NCBI GenBank assembly: GCA_963971535.1
Contig: OZ020589.1
Location: 87,433,796 to 87,497,795 of the forward strand
Direction: 5' to 3'
DNA: 64,000 nt
DNA from: Notolepis coatsorum
Lineage: Eukaryota > Chordata > Actinopteri > Aulopiformes > Paralepididae
Positions 11,076-22,302 of the stretch are shown here, piece by piece. Within the stretch, counting starts at the first letter, position 1. The number at the start of each line of letters is the position of its first letter. A program made the position numbers and the translations under genes. The notes under the pieces are model-generated. The model made no database searches. It had not been told where the DNA came from and was given only the letters and a program-made list of their open reading frames with translations.

Positions 11076-12205
11076 ACTTTCACGGCCCAGCACAATTAGC
11101 AGCTCGTCAATCACTGGCAGACGCCAGAGATAATATGCTGCATACATGCTGAATGATTCATCCGACTGGGAGAATCTTTCGTACATTCAAGCAAAGAGTT
11201 TTTATCGCAAAAGGTAAAGTTGTAAACATGTTTTCATTCCTTTCCGATACAGGATCAAGCAACAGACTTGTTTACATTGGTAAAGTGGGTAAACACCAGA
11301 GTAACCTAGACCTCGTTGGGTTATGAACGTGCCAAATACCCTAGATCTTTTCAAACATAACCAGTGTAACAAAGGCCGAGGTTCTGCTGCAGTGTGAGGA
11401 CTCGGACTAGGGTAATGGGGACTCGACTCTGGCTATTATTTGGTGACTCTGACTTGAACACTGGGGACTCGAAACTCGACCTCGAGATTTAGTGACTCAA
11501 CTACAACACTGGCCTCTAAAAATCTGATTTATTTTCTGTTGATGTCCCACTGCCATCAGCTTCCAGTGCATCTGAAAATGTGTCTTAATCGCAACATGAA
11601 GTGAAGAAAGTCTCCACGTCGGACTAAGACGCCACACGCTAACATCTCACGAGTCACTCGTTTTATGAAAGGTTCAGCATCCGAGTAAGAATTTTTGAGG
11701 CACAATAGAGCACCTTTCAGGAAAAGTAATGCACCTCAATTGTCAGTGCGATGTTCTAGTCAGATGTGGTGACTTTCATGGCTTTATGTGGTGTTTAAAA
11801 CACATTCAGATACAATGGAAGCCTCTGGCAGTGTTGAACTGGTCCTTTTTTAACAATCCTGCAGTGTTTGCTAATACAATAGCTGACGGGAAATACACTT
11901 GGGCCCAAGATGTTCCCATGGCAACTCTTCTGAAAAGGTTTATACAAAAAAAGTTATAGTTAAAAATATTCTGGAATGGGGGTTTGAACATAGCACACAA
12001 GCTGAGCCCATCTGGCATTTGACCATATGGGAGCCCACACAATTATGACAGAAATACTTTGAAAGGAGCAGCAGTACAAAGGAAGTCTTCAGATTAACAA
12101 CTATAAGTAAATTTTTAATTCATTTTTAGCACAAGTGCTACCATATATACTGGAACTCCCAAATGTACACAACCTCTACAGTTTTTTTTAAGACTCCATG
12201 GAATG
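11076..12205. other. intron with one hAT terminus (11395-11511)
   Basis: The only recognised piece is a hAT end at 11511 (minus strand CAGTGTTGTAGTTGAGTCAC), preceded by GACTCGGACT-type repeats; the same family begins at 45359. The remainder shows no gene or repeat that I can name. Confidence 0.5.
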
Positions 12206-12206
12206 G

Positions 12207-12443
12207 CTTTTGGAGTAGAGCCGGTGATATGAATGTCTTTCCGAGTAGGGCTGGTGATATGAATGTCTTTCTGAGTAGGGCTGGTGATATGAATGTCTTT
12301 CTGAATAGGGCTGGTGATATGAATGTCTTTCTGAGTAGAGCTAGTGATATGAATGTCTTTCTGAATAGGGCTGGTGATGTGAATGTCTTTCTGAGTAGAG
12401 CTAGTGATATGAATGTCTTTCTGAATAGAGCTAGTGATATGAA
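12207..12443 (+). repeat. 30-bp minisatellite, block 1
   Basis: Unit GATATGAATGTCTTTCTGAG followed by TAGAGCTGGT. The 10-codon periodicity in the open frame (MNVFLNRAGD) is produced by the repeat. It resumes at 13419 and 14873. Confidence 0.95.
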
Positions 12444-13325
12444 ATTAAAACCTGGATGTCATCTAATCTCCTCAAACTCAACAACAATAAAACCGAGCTC
12501 ATGGTTGTGGCACCCAAGGCCCTGCTCCGGAAGGTTGGGGATCTCACCCTCAACATTGACGGCTGCTCCATCTCCCCATCCCCTAAAGTCCGCAACCTGG
12601 GCGTTATCCTGGACTCCACCCTTTACTATCAATCCCATGTCAATTCCCTCACCAAATCCGCCTTCTTTCACCTCAGAAACATTTCCAGACTCCGACCATC
12701 ACTTTCCGACACCACAGCTGAGACCCTCATCCACGCCTTCGTCACCTCCCGCCTGGACTACTGCAACGGGGTCCTGTCCGGGGTCCCAAGCAAAACCCTG
12801 GACAGGCTCCAGTATGTTCAAAACTCAGCTGCCAGGGTTCTAACCCGCACGAAACCCTGGCAGCACATCACCCCCACCCTCATCCACCTCCACTGGCTCC
12901 CCATCAAATCCTGCATCACCTACAAAACCCTCCTGCTCACCTACAAATCCCTTCACGCCCTGGCTCCTCAGTACCTCACTGACCTCCTCCACCCCTACAC
13001 TCAGTCACGGTCCCTGCGATCCACGGACACTGGTCAGCTCTCCATCCCCCGAACCAGACTACGGACGTTCGGGGACAGAGCTTTCAGTGTGGCAGCTCCC
13101 ACCCTCTGGAACTCCCTCCCCGCAGAACTCCGCACCGCCCCAACTCTGGACTCATTTAAAAAACTGCTCAAAACCCACCTCTTCAACTTGGCCTTTAACC
13201 CCTAACTTTCTCACTTTATATGTCATGTCTGTCCACTATGTTTGTTAATTTGCCATCTCCCCCCCCCCCCCCCCCCCTTATGTAAAGCGACCTTGGGTCC
13301 TCTGAAAGGTGCTATATAAAACGAA

Positions 13326-13418
<93 letters not shown>
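12444..13418 (+). mobile_element. 5'-truncated L2-clade LINE
   Basis: The plus strand encodes about 250 residues of reverse-transcriptase C-terminus: NNNKTELMVVAP, RNLGVILDSTL, SRLDYCNGVLSG, RLQYVQNSAARVLTRT, LHWLPI, TLWNSLPAELR, and a stop near 13205. The 3' UTR has a poly-C run and ends GCTATATAAAACGAAGTTATT with a (TTA)n tail of about 100 bp (13328-13418). The frame is intact over this span, so the insertion is fairly young. It split the 30-bp minisatellite. Confidence 0.92.
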
Positions 13419-13423
<5 letters not shown>

Positions 13424-14197
13424 CTTTCTGAATAGAGCTAGTGATATGAATGTCTTTCTGAATAGAGCTAGTGATATGAATGTCTTTCTGAGTAGAGCTG
13501 GTGATATGAATGTCTTTCTGAGTAGAGCTGGTGATATGAATGTCTTTCTGAGTGGAGCTAGTGATATGAATGTCTGGGTGATATGAATGTCTTTCTGAAT
13601 AGAGCTAGTGATATGAATGTCTTTCTGAGTAGAGCTGGTGATATGAATGTCTTTCTGAGTAGAGCTGGTGATATGAATGTCTTTCTGAGTGGAGCTGGTG
13701 ATATGAATGTCTGGGTGATATGAATGTCTTTCTGAATAGAGCTGGTGATATGAATGTCTGGGTGATATGAATGTCTTTCTGAATAGAGCTAGTGATATGA
13801 ATGTCTTTCTGAGTAGAGCTGGTGATATGAATGTCTTTCTGAGTAGAGCTGGTGATATGAATGTCTTTCTGAATAGAGCTAGTGATATGAATGTCTTTCT
13901 GAATAGAGCTAGTGATATGAATGTCTTTCTGAATAGGGCTGGTGATATGAATGTCTTTCTGAGTAGAGCTAGTGATATGAATGACTTTCTGAATAGGGCT
14001 GGTGATATGAATATCTTTCTGAGTAGAGCTGGTGATATGAATGTCTTTCTGAGTAGAGCTAGTGATATGAATGACTTTCTGAATAGGGCTGGTGATATGA
14101 ATATCTTTCTGAGTAGAGCTGGTGATATGAATGTCTTTCTGAATAGAGCTAGTGATATGAATGTCTTTCTGAATAGGGCTGGTGATATGAATGTCTT
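13419..14197 (+). repeat. 30-bp minisatellite, block 2
   Basis: Continues the unit of block 1 after the L2 insertion, with some shortened units (GATATGAATGTCTGGGT) repeated in a higher-order pattern near 13575-13770. Confidence 0.95.
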
Positions 14198-14872
14198 TTC
14201 ATTTCATTTCATTTATTTATTTATTCGTACATGGAATTACCACAGTCCAACAGTACATTCATATAATTCACCAAAAATACCATGGCCGAAAGGAACAGGA
14301 AGAAGAAAAAATCTTATATATACCTGCCCCTACACACACACAACGATAGACATATTGTGTAAAACCAAACAGAATATACCCATTTTGCAAAAAAAATAAA
14401 ATTTAACATCAACACAACCAAATTAAATCAACATAAATAAACCCATTTTGTCTATCTATCAGTCAAACTACATATTTAGGTTCATTCATTTACACACACA
14501 CACCCCCCCACACACACACTTATATAATGTATTATACTTCTATATACTATCTAATTTCTATTTTATTATAATATAACTAAATCATACTATTTATTCTACA
14601 CCATATTGGTACAGTATTATACAATATTTTAATATATTATTATTCTATGTTACGCTAGTGCTATATACTATATTACTATACTCATACTGGCCTACACTAC
14701 AACTCTATGCTACGTCATCCTGACACGCTAAACTGCAATATTATACTAAACTGTGCTATACTGTCTATGTATCTTTTCTTTGCACAACCTTTTGAAGTGA
14801 AATATATTATTGGAACTCTTTTCATCGTTCTGCAAGGAGTTCCATAGTTTGATACCTATAACTGAGGTATAA
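14198..14872 (-). mobile_element. 5'-truncated LINE in minisatellite
   Basis: The minus strand encodes a reverse-transcriptase C-terminus (VIGIKLWNSLQNDEKSSN, FKRLCKEKIHRQYS). The 3' end has an AAATAAATAAATGAAATG tail at the left boundary. A possible 5-bp duplication TCTTT flanks it. It separates minisatellite blocks 2 and 3. Confidence 0.8.
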
Positions 14873-15007
14873 CCTCTTTCTGAGTAGAGCTGGTGATATG
14901 AATGTCTTTCTGAATAGAGCTGGTGATATGAATGTCTTTCTGAGTAGAGCTGGTGATATGAATGTCTTTCTGAGTGGAGCTGGTGATATGAATGTCTGGG
15001 TGATATG
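14873..15007 (+). repeat. 30-bp minisatellite, block 3
   Basis: Last four to five units of the 30-bp array, ending with the short GTCTGGGTGATATGA variant. Confidence 0.93.
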
Positions 15008-15264
15008 AGGAAAAAAGAAATATCACTATTATATTCAGAAGGACTTATTTTAATATGTATATCACAATATCTGCTTAGGTTTGAAAAGGTGATATTAGAT
15101 AATACAAACATCATATTGGACTGCACGGTAGTGGGAAGTGAAAGACGGTAATACAAATCAAACTGTCATTTACTCCACAAAGTAAAATTCAAAGCACTTC
15201 AGTCAGCTTGTACAGACAGGAGTTCAACCCCATTGACTTTGCATTGGTTTGTGGCCAGAGATAG

Positions 15265-17001
15265 TATAGACCTGATCGCTGTATACAAACGTACCATGTT
15301 CGAGCCAATCAGCAACACCAACTGAGTCACGTGACTAAGTTGCCCACTACCTGCATACCTGCTGCGCTAAAAAAGTATGACAGGGCTCTATGGAGAAACC
15401 ATGACACTCCCCTGACTAAAAGTTGTTTCAAACTAAAAAGGTTGGATGTCATTTTGCCAAATCAGCACGGACAGAGTCTTTCATCTTTTACATATAGTAT
15501 CTAGCTTTGGCATGGATTGATTGTTTAGATCGCTAGTGTTACAAAGGGTCAGATTAAACCAAATATATATATTTATTGCTCGATATCCCTTGTATAATAT
15601 TTGTATATCGTTTGATATCCCTTGTATATTATTTGTATATATACACGGAATATCCCTTTACCTGTGTACAAACCAGAGTAATATTCGCTCTCCTATTGGA
15701 CAGCGACCCCCAGGCGCCAACGACCAAGCCCCCAACGGCAAGTTCAAAGGCAACTCCGGGCATGTCGAAACATGCCCAGAGTCTGCGCAGTAATACGAGA
15801 CAGAACTGAGGTTGGCACTAGATATTCACCTTACGTATAAATACGGCGCAGGTGTAAACAGCAGTAGTCTTACCAAAACCTTAATGCCTTCACCACGCAT
15901 ACAACGTGCAGTGAAGTGAGCAACCTTGCATCTAAATAGAGCATTGAGAACCGCGTGCGAATAGAATGCTAAAGTGTCAGAGTTTAACGCAGTAACGTTG
16001 AGTTCGACTTAATCTAATGTGAAGTAATAGTCGATCATTTATAGTGTATCGTGCGGCTACAGTTCTTCAGTGACCAGCATTACTACCGGTTCGTCGTGTA
16101 TTTAGCTAGTGCACTTATCCAGGCTGGGCGGCCTAAATCCGTGCCCACACCCGAGGAGTCCTAGGCGAGAACCGTTGGATATGTACACCGGAGAACCTAC
16201 ACCGGCGACTACAGAACCATTTCTGGTTGGATTATATTGCTTTGGGACCGTGACCGCTGGAGAAGAGAACCGTCGATCCCACTGTCGTTTGGGATTTACC
16301 CCCGTGAGGATCATCACTCGGGCCCGCCTCTAGGAAGAGGCTGGCTAGCTGTCGTCAATGCTATTCGAGCATCTTGGATTACAACTGCTGCTTTGTCTGC
16401 TGATCAAGGGAGTACATGCACCGGCTCCTGTATCTGGAGCCTCGTTATTCCTCGTTGATCCAGACTTTGTACCCGAACATTCCTCTACCCCTACCGGCCT
16501 TACACCCCGGAGGGAACCCCCCAGTGTCTCCAGCTGGTACCAGTGTGCCCTATGTAATTGCTATACCACAGGTGGCGTCAGCTTAGACCCATCCTAGTAT
16601 TCATACTATTATCATTGACTTATGCTCTTGACTGACTTTACGTGTGTTCTTCGCCATACAAGCGCAAGCCTAATTCTCAATCTGTAACCTAACGTTGCTT
16701 AATAATAATAAATACCCTCCAAATAGAACTTTATGTGTCAATGCCGTATTCTTGTGTGGGTGTTCACCATATATATTCATGTACTGTATGGCCAGTAATT
16801 AAAGTACATAACTAGTAGTGGTTTAATATATCACAATCTTTAATACAGTAAGGGTATTGTAACCCCTCAGTTACAGCTAGCATGGCTAACAAATGCAAAT
16901 ATATTGTAGTCTGCCCCGTTGTTCTGACCAGGATTACGTTCCTTTTGCCCCCTTGATGTGCATGCACACTGAGTCTGACGTGGACAGTGAACAGGTCTAT
17001 G
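15265..17001. mobile_element. TA-type MITE split by a solo LTR
   Basis: Ends read TAGACCTGATCGCTGTATAC (left) and, inverted, ATAGACCTGTTCACTGTCC (right). An unbroken relative of about 390 bp lies at 34902-35294, opposite in orientation, and matches both halves (ACTGAGTCACGTGACTAAG and TTGCCCACTACCTG in one, GGAACATATTCCTGGTCAG and ACGGGGCAGACTACAATAT in the other). Removing the LTR at 15537-16875 restores the same length. Confidence 0.8.
15537..16875 (+). mobile_element. solo LTR (1,339 bp)
   Basis: Begins TGTTACAAAGGG, ends CCCCTCAGTTACA (TG...CA), and is flanked by a 5-bp duplication GCTAG (15532-15536, 16876-16880). A TATA-like TATAAATACGG lies near 15836 and a polyadenylation signal AATAAA at 16707-16712. 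No internal coding region is present, so this is a solo LTR left by recombination. Superfamily not determined. A truncated inverted relative is at 22596-23500. Confidence 0.85.
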
Positions 17002-17018
17002 AGGAACAGCATGGACTG

Positions 17019-17537
17019 TAGGGGTGGGGGAAAAATCGATACGTAGTAGTATCGCGATACTTTGCATGGTGATACTGTATCGATACAGGGACGCCAAGTA
17101 TCGATATTAAATTATTCATAAACATAAAAAAAAAATTGTATAAGGAAGTTGCATTGTTCATTTCAATACCTGTAATAGTACAGTAGTCCACACATACATG
17201 TGCATTCAGTTAAGTTGGAATATGACTGTAATACAAACAGTTTGTTTGGTACATGCAACACAGATTACAGTGTTTACATCTGTCTGCTTGAGAAAATGCC
17301 ATGTTCTGCAATAAAAATTATTGAAGTGAGATGAACAGACTGAACTTTATTTTATTAAATAAAACATGTTGACAAAGTTTTACTTTGCAGTTGAAAAAAG
17401 GTAATAAATTAAATGTTTTGCAATACTCAGCGTATCGCGATATATTTAGTATCGCGATACTATACTATACTATCGTATCGTGACGCAAGTATCGCGATAG
17501 TATCGTATCGTGAGGTCTCTGGCGATTCCCACCCCTA
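17019..17537. mobile_element. hAT MITE (519 bp)
   Basis: Ends TAGGGGTGGG and, inverted, TAGGGGTGGGAATCG. Exact 8-bp duplication ATGGACTG (17011-17018, 17538-17545). The interior is rich in ATCGCGATAC / GTATCGATA palindromic motifs. No coding sequence. Confidence 0.92.
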
Positions 17538-17545
17538 ATGGACTG

Positions 17546-18284
17546 TGATGTGAAATAACTCAACATCATCATTGGTAAATAAAAAATAGGGCTTAGGGTT
17601 CCAAAGGCCAGAACTATCTATTTAAGGTCAAAGGGCAAGCGGATATGGACAACGTAGGACACGTGAGAGTAGAATTCTGATGAATGCGACCCATGCATGC
17701 AGTTGAATTTGAAAGATAATTTGCTGTAGTTTATTGAAAACTGTGGTATGAATAACATTAGCGTGATGGGTTTTCTCTGATCTGTCACACATCAGACGTT
17801 AGCTTTGCGGTCCCTGGTTCGGCTGTCCTCTGAAGATGTCACGCGCTTTCATCCATACTACTGTCCCGGGAGTCTGGCCCCCCCAGGCCCTTTTCAGTTC
17901 CATCTTCCACAATTTGACGTGTTGTTAAAATCAGGGATGACTTTACTTTTAACATGAAGGTCTTACATTGATGTTGGCCTTCAATCCATCGCTACGGATC
18001 AATAGACTGAAGCCTTACACTGATGTTGGCCTTCAATCCATCATTGAGGATCAATAGAAGTCTTACCTAGACTCATTACATCAAAACTGATTATTGTATT
18101 GTAAATGAGGGCTATTTTATTTTATTGAACTATTTTATCGCACTGCAGTACTGCATCATTTTACTGTCGATTTAATTTTACTAACTATTTTATTGCACTT
18201 TTTTACTGTCTATTCTATTAAATTATTTGAATTACTGCCTATTTAAAAACTGAATCAAACCGTAAACAGAGAGGCCTATTGGGA
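17546..18284. other. intron with a short tandem duplication
   Basis: Two copies of a block containing TGATGTTGGCCTTCAATCCA and GGATCAATAGA at about 17958-18060. Otherwise nothing recognised. Confidence 0.5.
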
Positions 18285-18788
18285 TGTATTTGTATTTATT
18301 TATTAACACAGAGTTAAACAAAAGAAAAAAAAATAATACATAACCATATTGTGAAGGAGAAGTTAGAAGCCTAGAGGCTTATCGAGAACTTTCCCCGTTT
18401 TGTAAAATCAAAACATACAAAAATATACATATTATTAAAAAAATACCAGTAATACATTCAAAAGATATGTGTTAACACAAACATACACACACACAGTACA
18501 TACATGCATATACTGTATACTGCGTACATAATAATACATAACCACCCACCCACCTGCCTACAAACCTACCACATAACCAAATGCATACCTACATGTATGA
18601 CCTATTTATCCATCTACTACTTTTGGATATGAGCATTTTTTTGTAGTTTACTTGAAAAATAAGCAGAGATGGAGATTTCCTCAGCATAGGACGAGCTGCA
18701 TTCCAAAGATTGGACCCTCTATACCTCACTGAGAACTGCCTAAGTGAAGTACCACAATAAGGTATATGCAGGTCGCTGGACGCGTGAA
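18285..18788 (-). mobile_element. 5'-truncated LINE fragment
   Basis: The minus strand encodes SSDLHIPYCGTSLRQFSVRY, GSNLWNAARPML and LLIFQVNYKKML, the last part of a jockey/CR1/L2-group reverse transcriptase. The 3' tail is AAATAAATACAAATACATC at the left end. At the 5' side the frame runs into the inverted-repeat element at 18789. Confidence 0.75.
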
Positions 18789-20408
18789 TATTAAAGGCAA
18801 CCAACTTGTGTTCAGTTTTTCGTTCAGCGTTTCTCTGATTGGCCACACGGCCACGTGACCGCCCGCCCCCTTTTGCCGCGAGCGCGGCAGAGGTCCCAAA
18901 TGAAATGAATGAAGCGCGGAGTATAATGTTATTTCGCGTTTGTAACGTCATAACATCAGTGGAGGCTGCTGACTGATTAATAATAAGCTCTCTTTATTTC
19001 GCGGAGCATAATGTATAATGTTATTTCACGTTTGTAATGTCATAACATCAGTGGAGGCTGCTGACTGATTAATAATAAGCTCTCTTTTTACACCCATGGG
19101 CCATGTGGAACACCTTTCTAAAAAGTTGAAAGTAAAAATATGTATAGAAACAAATCATGCTTTTCTGCTGCCAGTAAGAAGACCATTGTACAATAATCCA
19201 CAATTATGTCTATTTGATTATGGTGAAATTATGTACATGCATGCCTCTCCCTCCACCTGAAAGCCCATACACGCTGTGTATCATAGAGCACTGGGTTTTA
19301 TCACTGGAGATACATTTCTCACTCACCATTGTATTTTATATGAAAATAATTGTAAGTAGGTGAATTCTACACATCTGACAATGCCATCTGACAATATCAT
19401 AATGATGTGTTTTCTATATTATATCCACAATCATTCATCTAAAAAATTGTATGGGCGTAAATACATGTTAAGATATTCAAAATCGTCACAGCAGTATAGT
19501 TTGTTTATACTTCAGAAGTATGATATTTGAACGCGGTCCCCAAAATGAATGGAAGCGAATGAGGCGCCTGACGCCTGACACCTGGGAGGAATGGGGGCGT
19601 GTTGCAGCGTTGGGGATGTTTAAAAAATATAATTTAATATATAATATAATATAATAATAATCTGGTCGGGGAGCTCCAGTAGCTCACCACGTACCGCGAG
19701 TGCTATTTCAGCGCCGTGGACAACCGCGCTCGCGCGGATCTGGGGCTGAGCGCGTTCGAATCCCGGACGGCAGCCGTGCCTTTCCCAGAGTGTCTTTCCC
19801 CCCCATCTGAACCCTTTCAGCCTGCTTCTGTCGGTCGAACTTGACCAAGTATGAATGCGAAGAAAAAGCGATAAACTCTAAAAGAACCAGGTGACTGGTC
19901 AAAGTTTAAAAAAAAATAATAATCTGGTCAGCAGCCTCCACTGATGTAGCGTGATTCAAACCCGCTCAATGTGCAGTTTCTAGTCAGTTACGCAGCCTCC
20001 ACTGATGTACAGTGACGAGTGAATCTGGTAGTTGGTTTATGACGTTACGAGTTAATCAGTCAGCAGCCTCCACTGATGTTATGACGTTACAAACGCGAAA
20101 TAACATTATACATTATGCTCCGCGAAATAAAGAGAGCTTATTATTAATCAGTCAGCAGCCTCCACTGATGTTATGACGTTACAAACGCGAAATAACATTA
20201 TACATTATGCTCCGCGAAATAAAGAGCTTATTATTAATCAGTCAGCAGCCTCCACTGATGTTATGACGTTACAAACGCGAAATAACATTATACATTATGC
20301 TCCGCGCTTCATTCATTTCATTTGGGACCTCTGTCGCGCTCGCGGCAAAAGGGGGCGGGGGGGTCGTGGCCAATCAGAGAAAAGCTGAACACAAGTTGGT
20401 TGCCTTTA
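18789..20408. mobile_element. long inverted-repeat element with internal ~90-bp tandem repeats
   Basis: Outer arms of about 180 bp (GCGTGAATATTAAAGGCAAC at 18781, its complement near 20405) enclose tandem copies of a ~90-bp unit (CAGCCTCCACTGATG, TTATGACGTTACAAACGCG, CATTATGCTCCGCGAAATAA, TTATTAATCAGTCAG) that are inverted relative to each other: minus orientation at 18945-19090, plus orientation at 19925-20310. The centre contains unrelated sequence and a SINE. The same tandem unit appears at 52680-53222. No protein encoded. Confidence 0.85.
19668..19914 (+). mobile_element. tRNA-derived SINE
   Basis: The 5' part resembles a tRNA gene: A-box-like AGTAGCTCACCACG and B box GCGTTCGAATCCCGG, followed by a tRNA-unrelated body (CCCAGAGTGTCTTTCC, TCTGTCGGTCGAACTTGACC) and an A-rich tail. 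It is flanked by an exact 15-bp duplication AATAATAATCTGGTC (19653-19667, 19915-19929). The paralogous site at 52666-52680 lacks the SINE. Confidence 0.9.
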
Positions 20409-20416
20409 ATATTCAC

Positions 20417-20870
20417 GCTCCCTGGACTGACGTGTAACATATGAATGAACATCTGAATTAAAAGAAAAAAAACTATTAAAACCATTTGGTAGATTGTGAT
20501 GATCATAAATGTACACAAATATACATATCTGTAAAGAATTAACCTCAGACAGTCAGAAGCAAAGTTTACACATTGACATTTGATAACGTTAGTCAGATAA
20601 CGTTAGTCAGCTGACGCTAGTCAGTAGCTACTTGGCTTGAATACGATTTACCGTGGGTGCATTATTGTTGATAGACGGCCAGTGTCAGGTCCTGGAGAAA
20701 GGGCAGGCGTCGGCGATCATCTGATTTGATGTAACGTTAAAGCGGATGTTGTTCCAACTAGCTAGCTTTTCAGCTAATGCTATAACACCAGCAAGCGAAA
20801 CACATCCGAGCTCCCCGTCACAGTGCTCTGTCGGGACAATGGAATTTAAGAAAGTGTATCTGCTGTAAAA
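20417..20870. other. intron, nothing recognised
   Basis: Contains a short repeated GATAACGTTAGTCAG near 20583-20620. No gene or terminus found. Confidence 0.5.
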
Positions 20871-20984
20871 GTGACAAACAGCATTGACACTTTAATTCAC
20901 GGTCGATTAAAAACACGTTCATTTTATAATCCTCACTCTCCGCAGGAGATCAATTACGTCATATGGGATCGGAGGCTAGACTTG

Positions 20985-21063
20985 ACGCGTACTCGCCGAT
21001 ACCGATACCAGCATTTTAGGCTGTATCGGAGGCATTTCCGATACTGGTATCGGTACAACTCTA
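20985..21063 (-). mobile_element. hAT-like terminus (CGATACCGATACC type)
   Basis: On the minus strand it reads TAGAGTTGTACCGATACCAG and continues with TATCGGAAATGCC, a common fish hAT MITE end. The far end was not found; the 121-bp tandem repeat starts immediately after it. Confidence 0.55.
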
Positions 21064-21440
21064 GTAGAGACTTGCGGGTTGTGCCATTGTACTCAGTAGG
21101 GATATCCTCTTTCATTGGTCTATATTGACCACACCCCCTATCCTTAGGCCGCGCCCCCTTTTTGTATATTTTGAACCGTTTGTCGTAGAGACTTGCGGGT
21201 TGTGCCATTGTACTCAGTAGGGATATCCTCTTTCATTGGTCTATGTTGACCACGACCCCTATCCTTAGGCAGCGCCCCCTTTTTGTATCTTTTTAACCGT
21301 TTGTCGTAGAGACTTGCGGGTTGTGCCATTGTACTCAGTATGGATATCCTCTTTCATTAGTCTATATTGACCACGCCCCCTATCCTTAGGCCGAGCCCCC
21401 TTTTTGTATCTTTTGAACCGTTTGTCATAGAGACTCGCAA
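21064..21440 (+). repeat. 121-bp tandem repeat, about three copies
   Basis: Units begin GTAGAGACTTGCGGGTTGTG at 21064, 21185 and 21306, with a partial fourth at about 21427. Each holds CTCTTTCATTGGTC, TATCCTTAGGCC and TTTGAACCGTTTGTC. The similar short frames on the minus strand are repeat artefacts. Confidence 0.93.
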
Positions 21441-21765
21441 GAGATCCTCTCCCGTTGGCCGGCGGTGCACAGGCATCACCCAAACTTTCACAATTTCCCC
21501 GCGGAATTGTCTAGTTATTATTGATGTTGATGTTACATAAAGATGATGAAGGCAGGCGGATCCTTCAGCATGGGAAGATGAATGGGTTATTAAACTAGCT
21601 GTGGTTCACACAGGCTCTATAATGGAGTTATAATAGAGTTCTCTCTGCTAAGGCAAGGGATTTAGAATTTTTAAGTGGAAAAGAAAAGAAGGAAAAATCT
21701 AACTAAACTTAGCATTGCAGGTCAGATCCCGCTTCACTGTTTTCTTGTAGTGAGGGCGGAACGAA

Positions 21766-21821
<56 letters not shown>

Positions 21822-22302
21822 TGTTACTTACCCAGTTTGACATATCCATTATCTGTCAACAGTATATTCGCTCCCTTAGCAAAGAGAGAGAAAGAGAGAG
21901 AGAGAGAGAGAAAAATAAATAAAAAAGAGAACAAACCACAGCGTAATTGTAAACAGTGCCTTGAACCATGAACCGTTCTGAGAAAAACAACAACAACGAC
22001 ATCAGATCAACAGTGTGTTCGTCCCCATTTGGTTTATGAAGCCCAACAAGACTATTTATCAAAGCACACTTCAAACGGCCACGGCAAACTAGGAGGTGAC
22101 TTTGAACTGTGTCTCTTCAGGGAATAAAATGTCTGTCATTAGTGTCATAAATGTTTTCCTAATGGCTGCTACATGGATGCCAAGGCATTCCAGCGAGGCA
22201 CTAATGAACATCCTCTCTGCTGTGCAGTGTTTTCTTCTTTAGTACATACTGTAGAGACCCATGCTCTACAACATCTACAACATGACATATATATATATAT
22301 AT
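21441..22302. other. intron with (GT)n and (GA)n microsatellites
   Basis: (GT)n at about 21769-21814 and an AGAGAG run at about 21883-21911. Nothing else recognised. Confidence 0.6.

Noticed and set aside
12163..14399. Open frames with repeated MNVFLNRASD
   Set aside because: Translation of a 30-bp minisatellite; the frame is open only because the unit length is a multiple of three.
17895..17945. Possible missing exon 7 (GACGTGTTGTTAAAATCAG region on minus strand)
   Set aside because: The translation in all frames does not give GANILLTDNGHVKL-like residues and splice sites do not fit.
19668..19914. Functional tRNA gene
   Set aside because: The A box is weak, no cloverleaf continues after the B box, and there is an A-rich tail with a 15-bp target duplication: it is a SINE.
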